A stretch of 64,000 bases of DNA, from NCBI GenBank assembly GCA_009746045.1, contig RPFO01000138.1, positions 342,001-406,000 of the forward strand. The letters run 5' to 3'. A program made the translations under genes and the position numbers. Source of the DNA: Mesostigma viride. Taxonomy: Eukaryota; Streptophyta; Mesostigmatophyceae; Mesostigmatales; Mesostigmataceae. Below the pieces are notes generated by a model, which had not been told where the DNA came from, made no database searches, and saw nothing but the letters and a program-made list of their open reading frames with translations. Positions 58,001 through 64,000 of this stretch are shown piece by piece (the first letter of the stretch is position 1; each line of letters opens with the position of its first letter).

Positions 58001-61000
58001 ACGGCCCCGCTGCTGGCCGCCACGCTGCAGCACTTGGCGGGCCTGCTGCCCTCGCACCTCTTCTTCAGCCTGTCCCATAAACAGCTGATGCAGGTGCGCG
58101 CGTGCCTGCCATTGAGCATGCTGTCATTAGTGTCAGCATTGATGATGAGGGGGGTTGTGGCTGGAAGGCATGGATGTTGTCAACTAGTGACTTATGCTGG
58201 CATCCAAAACTAGTGACGTATGCTGGCATCCGTTTCCCTTGCCGCCCACGCCGTTGACTTTCTAGGACATTAAGGCTGCGGCGTGCACCCGTCACGCTGG
58301 CAACTTGGAAGGGCTGGGGAACCCTTGTAGGGGATGATGGAACCACCCGCCGTGTGATTGTGCATGAAGGTGAGCTGGGGTCCTTGCCTATGGGCATGCC
58401 TGTAGGGTTAGGGACACCCAGGCTGGGACTTAGTTTTCCATTCCCCTGACCTTTCTGCCTATATGCGCAACCCCGCCTATTCACCCGGCAGAACTTCATG
58501 TGGTCAGTCGGCCGCAGCCCCCAGTCGTACATGCGAGGGGGTGCGCCGCCCGCGCTTGCCCAGTTCCACATCGACACGGCACGCCGCGGGTGGGTGGTGT
58601 CGGGCCTGGACACATCCATCGCGGAGATCAACCGCGGCATCAGCATCCTGACGGGCGAGAGGACCGGTGAGGTGCCCCGTGAGGGGCTGTGGCGATATGT
58701 GGGTTGAGCCCTACCAAAGATGGCCTGTATGGATGGCATATTTTGACCCTCTGGACCCTGTCAAGCGGTTTCGATGCCCTGCTCCCCACTGCGCAGCGTG
58801 TATGAGATATGATACGACTCAATGGCTGAAGGCGAAGTTAGTTTTGTTTTCTAAGGTTTTGCCGTTCAGGAGCTCGCAGTGCCAGGGCAGCCAGCATTTT
58901 GTTGCCGCAGGTGGGCAGGCGGAGTTCTGGCGATGCTCTTCTTGTCAGCCAATTCCTTCCCAGCCGCATGATCTCTGCAGAGCCCAAGCATGTGTGCCAG
59001 CCTCTGAATGTCTTAGCAAACTGTATCTCTGGTAGTGAGGCTTGTGGGACAGGTCATCAGAAAGCCGCAATAGCTGCACATTGGCCAGCATCCATGGCGG
59101 CTGGCGCCTCGGCGCATGTGCCTTACTCTGCCTTGTGGATGTATAGCCTCCGTACCAGGTGTTTCATACGCAAGACTGGGGACCTGAACCTCATTTAATG
59201 CTTGTCATAGTATGGCAAGGTTATTGCAAGCGGTGGTGCAATCTTCCTGCATTTCTTCTGGGCTTGTTCAATACGCACCTCTGTTGCTGCTCAATCTTTC
59301 GTAGTGCGGTGATTTGCGTGGAGCTGTTTTCGGGTTGAGTTGGATATTGCAGGTAGGCTCGAATAGGAGCTAGGACCTTTGTCAGCTACCCGGCTTGCTT
59401 TGCGTCTCTAAGGACATGGCAGTCCTCATGGATGCATGCGTTGGTTCATTTTCAGGCCCGTGCATTGCAAACTGGCATACAGTATGCCTTCCAAGCGATC
59501 ATGTGGCTCACTGAATGCGGTCAATTGACTGTGGTAAATAGACTGGGATAATTTGTTCGTTACTACAACAACTTATTTTCCCAACCGCAGAGATCTCCAC
59601 GTTTGAGATCTTCAACTCGTGGCGGGTGCCCGAACTAATAGACGAGTACACCAAGACAATCAGCTTGTGGGAAAAGGTGGGTGGGGCCACGTGCCCCCTC
59701 ATATGGCACTGCATCGCGCATGCCGTGTTTGTGTTGGATGCCGGTTCTCCTTGGGGCGCATTGCCACCATACGTCGCGTGGTAGCTCCTTATATTGACCA
59801 CCTTCTGCTACGGTTGCAAATCATTGTTTTCTCACATTTATAGAGTCGCTTGCTTGAACTGATAGATTCGCTTGCTTGAACTGTTTGAATGGCCTCCTTT
59901 TTCTGTTGGTCTGTTTGAATGGCCTCCTTTTTCTGTTGGTCTGCTTGAATGGCCTCCTTTTTCTGTTGGTCTGTTTGAATGGCCTCCTTTTTCTGTTGGT
60001 CTGTATGAATGGCCTCCTTTTTCTGTTGGTCTGTTTGAATGGCCTCCTTTTTCTGTTGGTCTGTATGAATGGCCTCCTTTTTCTGTTGGTCTGTTTGAAT
60101 GGCCTCCTTTTTCTGTTGGTCTGTTTGAATGGCCTCCTTTTTCTGCCAAAGGACCTTGGGCCTACTTGGACGTGAGCACGTGTCTGTATATGTATCGTGT
60201 GGTGAGCATATATTTGGCTGCTGAGGTCTGCTTGAATAGCTCATCTATTCATGTAAGAGAGAGATTCTGCTGTGTGTCTTGAGCTTGCCAACGCGTGGTC
60301 AGTCTTGCTGTTGTATACTGAAGCCTCCTCGGTGCCCTCTTCTATGTTATCTTATATAGCCAGCGATTGGCATCTTTGTAACCAAAGCATACTAGCACCA
60401 CAGTTTCTGGTACCAGCAGTACCTAACCAACCAACCAACCAACCAACCAACCAACCAACCAACCAACCAACCAACCAACCAACCAACCAACCAACCAACC
60501 AGCCAGCCAGCCAGCCAGACAAACAAACAAACAAACAAACAAACAAACAAACAAACAAACAAACAAACAAACAAACAAACAAACAAACAAACAAACAAAC
60601 AAACAAACAAACAAACAAACAAACAAACAAACAAACAAACAAACAAACAAACAAACAAACAAACAAACAAACAAACAAACAAACAAACAAACAAACAAAC
60701 AAACAAACAAACAAACAAACAAACAAACAAACAAACAAACAAACAAACATACAACCAACCAACCAACCAACCAACCAACCAACAACCTGCCCGCCCGCCC
60801 GCCCGCCCGCCCGCCCGCCCGCCCGCCCGCCCGCCCGCCCGCCGCCGCCCGCCCGCCGCCCGCCCGCCCGCCCGCCCGCCCGCCCGCCCGCCCGCCCGCC
60901 CGCCCGCCCGCCCCCCCGCCCCCCCGCCCGCCCGCCCGCCCGCCCCCCTGCCTCCCCCCCCCCACCCTCGTGTGGGAAAGCAGCGTCTCCCTTGCCCAGT

Positions 61001-62008
61001 CTTCTGCCGCACCAGGCTTCTGCCCCTGTCATCCACGGCAACCGTGATTTGCCACACCTGTATCAGGGGCGTGTCCAAGGAAGATGTCCATCCAAATAGC
61101 TCTCTAGGTTGCTTCCGGGATAGGCACGCGCCACCTGCACTTACCTTAACACCTGCCTCGGGCACCTGCCTACTGTGTGAACGCCCCTGCCAGATCGTGC
61201 AATTCATGGAGCGGCTTGACTTTGCGCGCGCGACATCGGAGCTTGCTGCGCTGGACGCCGCCTCCAAGAGGTGCGACGATACCATGCCATGTGGCAAAGA
61301 AGTTGCCTTGAGGCAACCTGAGGAGAATGCCATAAGCGCGCAGTTGGCGTGGGGCTTATTCTGGCATCCATTGTGGCATGGGGATTGTGATGGTGTCAAT
61401 GCTGCTGTTGCCCCCAGTGGCGCCCATGCCCCTGCTTATTGCGGATAGTTTGAGTTTTGCGTCGCACCATGCTGTTGTGATGATGGGACAGGCTATGGCA
61501 GGAAAAGTTTGCAACGGGCTCCATTGCGCTACTTGGATGAATTGGATGTCTGGGGAGCTGATGGGAAGTAGATTAGCATGAGCAAGTACAGATACCTGTC
61601 TGCCCCACCCGGATTTGGGAAATGGACTGGTCCCCCGCTCCCATGCACATGGCAGCTTCATGCCGCCCGAGCTTGGCCAGCCCACGCCTGTCCTGTCACA
61701 CTCATGGCATGCTTCACCACCCAGTACTCTTTTGCTGCACCCTGCGACCCTTACAACCACCCTGTTCTCATCCATGTACTGAAATTTCCCACCCCATGCT
61801 CACCCCTCACCCCTTGTAAACCTGGAGCAGGTTCCACAAGCTGACGAAGGAGCTGGCGGCGGAGCTGCACCCGGTGCGCTGCACGCGGCCGCGACCGCTC
61901 TCGCGCCTGTATGTGCTGCTGCCGGGCATGGGGCTGGCCATCTTCTTTGTGCTCGCCGCGCTGTGGGGCACGCTGCGCCCTCGCAAGGTGAAGCCAAAGA
62001 TTAACTAA
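37080..62008 (+). CDS. SPOT1: SPOT1/At5g58100-like type I transmembrane protein, 22 exons
   Basis: Exons: 37080-37139, 37416-37563, 38008-38067, 38568-38669, 40802-40985, 44735-45041, 45667-45730, 46467-46552, 47523-47618, 48222-48334, 48885-49027, 49840-49916, 51026-51125, 51765-51895, 52687-52848, 56101-56198, 56684-56859, 57798-58093, 58492-58666, 59591-59676, 61194-61270 and 61831-62008. All introns are GT-AG and all phases match, giving 972 residues. Exons 1-2 encode a signal peptide ending near VALA/D; the CTAAC before the exon 2 acceptor supports that choice over an acceptor at 37314. Conserved blocks include [48 protein letters not shown] with [16 protein letters not shown] and [12 protein letters not shown]. 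Near the C-terminus is one membrane helix (about residues 941-961) and a short basic tail. The plant relative is needed for normal pollen exine; the molecular activity is unknown. A TGTAA lies at 62091. Confidence 0.9.
38093..38178 (+). repeat. 18-bp minisatellite in SPOT1-like intron 3
   Basis: About five copies of CCACCACGCATGTGCACG, starting 26 bp after the exon 3 donor. Confidence 0.8.
38735..39090 (+). repeat. Degenerate CCCTAAA-like (telomere-type) repeat in intron 4
   Basis: Many imperfect CCCTAAA, CCCCTAAAC and CCTAAACC words in one orientation over ~350 bp, mixed with A runs. The plant telomere repeat is CCCTAAA on this strand. It is flanked by coding exons of one gene, so it is interstitial, not a chromosome end. 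Confidence 0.6.
40972..41065 (+). repeat. Three-copy duplication of the SPOT1-like exon 5 end and donor
   Basis: CCCACCTACTACAA with donor GTGAGC at 40986 recurs as CCCACCCACAA with GTGAGC at 41021 and CCCACCTACGGCAA with GTGTGC at 41059. The 35- and 38-bp spacings break the frame. Confidence 0.75.
41232..44412 (+). repeat. 58-bp minisatellite, ~3.2 kb (about 54 units) in SPOT1-like intron 5
   Basis: The unit contains TGCCCTTGTTTACTGCTGGG, TGGGCGCGCATGCATTGGG and CGCTAAACCCATCCCC. Variant units have an extra GCGCGCATGCATTGG block, and T/C variants (GGTGCTAAA versus GGCGCTAAA, GCATT versus GCATC) are intermixed. Every unit contains CTAAACCC, an 8-bp match to plant telomere repeat. It is the largest single array in the window. 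Confidence 0.95.
46025..46295 (+). repeat. 51-bp minisatellite in SPOT1-like intron 7
   Basis: About five and a half units of GCACCAGCAACACACCGCTG plus 31 bp (CCCTCTCCGCGTTGATCTCA and TCGTTGATGCG). The period is divisible by three, so frames stay open on both strands. There is no evidence that it is coding. Confidence 0.9.
47605..47800 (+). repeat. Degenerate repeats of the SPOT1-like exon 9 donor
   Basis: Exon 9 ends GAAAAG with donor GTGGGT (47619). AAG/GTGGGC recurs at 47642 and AAG/GTGGGT at 47670, with weaker GAG-GGTGGGTGCC and AAAGTGGGTG copies to about 47795. Spacing is about 23-30 bp. Confidence 0.55.
49017..49330 (+). repeat. 43-bp minisatellite, 7 copies, anchored on the SPOT1-like exon 11 donor
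   Basis: Exon 11 ends CCGGAGGAAG with donor GTGGGTG at 49028. GTGGGTGTGGTTTAGGGTCA, then ~13 bp and CCCGAGGAAG, repeats every 43 bp to 49286. Each unit keeps the exon-like end and donor. Confidence 0.9.
50150..50352 (+). repeat. GTGGGTCGCGC repeats in SPOT1-like intron 12
   Basis: Tandem GGTGGGTCGCGC words alternating with CGTCATGGGG, CGTGGTGGGG or GTAGC spacers; about nine copies. G-rich on the coding strand. Confidence 0.8.
51111..51172 (+). repeat. Two-copy duplication of the SPOT1-like exon 13 end and donor
   Basis: ATCTCGCTGTGCGAGG with donor GTGGGT (51126) is followed 31 bp later by ATGTCGCTCTGCGAGG with donor GTGGAT (51157). Confidence 0.75.
51540..51704 (+). repeat. (GGGA)n array in SPOT1-like intron 13
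   Basis: About 41 near-perfect GGGA units ending 60 bp before the exon 14 acceptor. It is homopurine on the coding strand, so it could form a G-quadruplex or triplex. Confidence 0.95.
52420..52686 (+). repeat. C-rich minisatellite abutting the SPOT1-like exon 15 acceptor
   Basis: Units of about 21 bp (CTCACACTGCCCCCATTCCC plus CTCATCCC) run directly into CCCCCCAG at the acceptor, so the array itself forms the polypyrimidine tract. Confidence 0.9.
52837..52915 (+). repeat. Three-copy duplication of the SPOT1-like exon 15 end and donor
   Basis: GGGCACCACCAG with donor GTGGGT (52849) is followed by GGCAGCACCAG with GTGGGT (52877) and GGCACAACCAG with GTTGGG (52907). Confidence 0.75.
53100..54246 (+). 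repeat. ~29-bp minisatellite in SPOT1-like intron 15
   Basis: About 40 units of the form GCGTCCCTCCCTCCTCCTCG plus CTGCATGCG, with one or two CTC steps gained or lost. Frames of 400-600 codons through it on both strands are repeat artefacts. Confidence 0.93.
54430..55880 (+). repeat. ~20-bp minisatellite with a 162-bp higher-order repeat in intron 15
   Basis: Basic unit TTGCTTGTGTGCGTGGCCAC. Variants (GGCCGTTTGG, GGCCATTTGG, TGCGGCCAC, CACTAGC) recur in fixed order every 162 bp from about 54460 to 55450, about six copies, then decay to ~55880. Long frames on both strands encode repeats only. Confidence 0.92.
57119..57498 (+). repeat. (CCCA)n then (CGAC)n arrays in SPOT1-like intron 17
   Basis: Near-pure CCCA from 57119 to about 57252, then pure CGAC from about 57258 to 57498 with one single-base slip near 57323. 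The sharp switch of motif suggests stepwise mutation then separate expansion. Confidence 0.95.
59875..60146 (+). repeat. 30-bp minisatellite, 9 copies, in SPOT1-like intron 20
   Basis: Unit TTTGAATGGCCTCCTTTTTC plus TGTTGGTCTG. Copies differ by single bases (TTTG/TATG/CTTG), so they are recent. The 30-bp period leaves frames open on both strands but no coding role is supported. Confidence 0.92.
60424..60960 (+). repeat. Compound tetranucleotide array AACC, CAAA, AACC, CCCG in intron 20
   Basis: (AACC)n 60424-60500, (AGCC)4, (CAAA)n 60519-60748, a second short (AACC)n to 60783, then (CCCG)n to about 60945. Four tetranucleotide types follow one another with single-base transitions between them. 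Confidence 0.95.
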
Positions 62009-63200
62009 GGCGCCCGCGGGGGGAGCGCAGCGTATGTCTTGCGGCCTAGCACCTGCGAGCCATGCCGAGCACGGAAGGGGTCGGGCTAGTTGTAATGCTG
62101 AATGAGTGTTCCGAGGGCTGGAGGGTCTGCGCAGGTTGTCTGCAAGCGACACAGGGATACAGCCAGCATTCTGCGCAGTGTTGACCAAATGGTGTGGGGG
62201 GACAGGGACAGGGAACATGAGCAGGCCACCATGCTGTTGCGAGACACCGTGCCAAGCTTCTGCAGGGGAGTTGGTTTCCTGTTCCCACCCAGCAATCAAC
62301 ATGGTGCATGGCTCTCTGGCGTTACCAGTTGCCTAGCAGCTGGCCTGTGGCAGGCCTGCCATGATTGCCTCTCCATCTTGTCCATCGCTCCATGCATGCC
62401 GTCGTGCGAGCGTGGCATTCTCCATTATGGGGTGCGGGTCCTGTTTATGACCGGTACCGCGATTGATGCTGTAATGACACATCTAAGCAACTCACACATC
62501 AAGTATCGGCATCGGCATGCCAGCTTCTGGCTGGGCGCATTGCATGGGGATTCTGGGGACTGTGTCCTCTGCATGCACTGGATGAGTCTACCACAGCATG
62601 CTTGGTGCCATGCTGTGGATGCATCCGTACAGGGATGACGCTAGTGACTACCAGTCTGAATGAGCCACAAAGCTCTCAATGCTCTTCACATGGTGATTAC
62701 TACTTGCCATGCCTTTTTGCCATGTCTTGTGTGCCCGTGTAGATTGGCCTGCTGGGATGGTTTTTGATCCAGTTATACCCACCAACAATGGGTGGTATCT
62801 GAGAGTGAAAAAATGATGGCATACCCAGTAGCATGTTGACCTTCAGGCAAGTTAGATCATGTGGTTAGAAATAAGGTAGATGTTTTCGTTAGAGCCTGTT
62901 ATAGTTGCTACAAAAGATTTCAAGCATGCAAACAACATAATCACAATATGCATTTTTTTCCCTTTTCGCGTCATCGACCATTCGAGCTTCTGCATGGGCA
63001 TCACTTCGATCCCGGATGCATGTTTGATCTCACAACCTGCTAGTCTAAAGCGCAGATGCCGGCCAGTAGTCGGTCGGGTCATTACTCTGCATTGATCCAC
63101 ATCAACACGGCCTGCCCTGCAAAATCAGGCATCAAGTAAGTAAGTAAGTAAGTAAGTACTTGTGTGTCATGCGCAAAGGCATGCCACGGAGTACGTACTA
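62009..63200. other. 3' flank of the SPOT1-like gene, no gene seen
   Basis: A TGTAA lies at 62091-62095, 83 nt after the stop. A short AAGT microsatellite lies at 63135-63160. Open frames here have no recognisable motifs. Confidence 0.4.
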
Positions 63201-63622
63201 TTAATTAATTAATTAATTAATTAATTAAACTCGTGCTCCCGTTGGGGAGTCACGGAGCACCGAAGTGCTTTTAATCCCTGTGTGTGCACTACAGGAGAAA
63301 GGGCAGAGACCCCCAGTCTCCTTCATGCCAAAGGCATGCCACAGCTGCAATCGGGCGCGGCTAGCTAAAAGGACAGGCTAACGATCCGGCAAACTGTGGG
63401 TGCAATAAGACCCATGTGAGCATATCATAGCAAGGAGCGTGGGCAAGTAATCTGAACATAGCCAGGGCGTAGCATGGCTGTACTAGGACTAGGCTATGGC
63501 TGGTTGTGTACCGTGCGTTGGCGGCACGTGACTAGGTGTGTTGGCACAGCTAGGCAACATTCTAGGCATGGCTGCCTTAGCGGCAGTGACGCCAATGGTT
63601 ACAAGCTAGGGCTATTGCTATT
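63201..63622 (-). mobile_element. 3' end of an ORF1-type element (copy E)
   Basis: Minus orientation: TTAATTAA tail at 63201-63228, hairpin core at about 63230-63258, stem-loop GCACCGAAGTGC at 63257-63268 (GCAC-TTCG-GTGC on the element strand), then ~350 bp of 3' region up to the ORF1 stop. It provides the uninterrupted reference for the nested insertions at 21756 and 22088. Confidence 0.8.
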
Positions 63623-64000
63623 CTAGCCCGCTGGGGGCGTCCACATCTTGTGGTTGATCATCAGGTCCCCGCCCCTCCAGTACACCTTGGGCTTCTGGGG
63701 GTCCTGCTTATGGCGGAGGTATTCCGGCCACAGGTCGCGTCGCTGCTGTTGCTGAGCGGGGGTGAGGTCGTCATCCAGCGTCCAGGTGAGGTCGTGCAAC
63801 CGCTTGCGACGAGAGAGGAACCGCTGCTTATCCTCAGGGGAGGAGAAGGTGAGTAGGACTGGTGGGGGAGCCGCCTTGTCCCGTGAGTGGGGAAGGCGGT
63901 GGCACCCACGCAGTTCTACCTCACCTACCAGGCCCATGAGGGTAAGAAGCTGGTTCTTGAGCTCGTCAGCAAGAGAGGTTGACGTCTCACCTGGCTTCTG
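63623..64000 (-). CDS. LINE ORF1-like protein, C-terminal part, running off the window
   Basis: Open on the minus strand from the window edge to a stop at 63623. It contains MGLVGEVELRGCHRLP, a VLLTFSSPEDKQRFL strand, TWTLDDDLTPAQQQQ, a RRDLWPEYLRHKQ helix and VYWRGGDLMINHK. It aligns in order with the C-terminal half of the copy at 4279-4884. No frameshift is seen in this part, so this may be the least damaged copy, but its N-terminus lies outside the window. It is probably a mobile-element protein rather than a host gene. Confidence 0.65.
   Translation of the reverse strand, partial: QKPGETSTSLADELKNQLLTLMGLVGEVELRGCHRLPHSRDKAAPPPVLLTFSSPEDKQRFLSRRKRLHDLTWTLDDDLTPAQQQQRRDLWPEYLRHKQDPQKPKVYWRGGDLMINHKMWTPPAG

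Noticed and set aside
60272-61399. Frames of 180-335 codons with Asn/Gln/Thr/Lys or Cys/Leu/Phe/Val repeats
   Set aside because: They are products of the AACC, CAAA and CCCG arrays inside intron 20.

Overview
This is a eukaryotic nuclear window. I infer a green alga (Viridiplantae, probably a chlorophyte). The reasons are many short GC-rich exons with GTGAGT/GTGCGT/GTACGT donors, an APX-R type peroxidase (a family known from the green lineage), a homologue of Arabidopsis At5g58100, a plant/algal-type GT29 protein, TGTAA-like poly(A) candidates, and very heavy mini- and microsatellite content. The species cannot be named from sequence alone.

Layout. 1-1.9 kb: low-complexity DNA. 1.9-5.6 kb: two copies of an ORF1-only LINE-like element; the first has a TTAA-flanked DNA transposon nested in it, which itself holds a 73-bp LINE tail. 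6.2-9.7 kb (minus): a complete 4-exon GT29 sialyltransferase-like gene with a hAT-like MITE in its last intron. 10.5-18.7 kb (plus): a complete 9-exon APX-R heme peroxidase with a predicted Tat-type thylakoid-lumen targeting peptide. 19.3-25.9 kb: a nest of LINE fragments (plus and minus) broken by two TTAA-flanked DNA transposons and by short LINE tails with recognisable target-site duplications. 26.1-36.2 kb (minus): a GT47 exostosin-family glycosyltransferase with a very long disordered stem and EGF-like modules. 37.1-62.0 kb (plus): a complete 22-exon, 25-kb gene for a SPOT1/At5g58100-like type I membrane protein of about 972 residues, whose introns carry most of the satellite arrays. 63.2-64.0 kb (minus): another ORF1-only LINE copy running off the window.

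Exon models for GT29, APX-R and the SPOT1-like gene were built by hand. Every junction keeps reading phase and gives GT-AG introns except one GC-AG intron; total coding lengths divide by three. The GT47 model is only partly resolved.

The most unusual observation is that many introns begin with a tandem repeat anchored exactly on the 5' splice site. Each unit copies the last bases of the exon plus the donor (2 to about 21 copies). This occurs in at least seven or eight introns across three unrelated genes. A complementary tendency is C-rich repeats lying just upstream of 3' splice sites. Two of the glycosyltransferase/secretory genes (GT47 and SPOT1-like) are divergently arranged around an 881-bp intergenic region. 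Together with GT29 they suggest secretory-pathway or cell-surface glycan functions, but no shared pathway is shown by the sequence.
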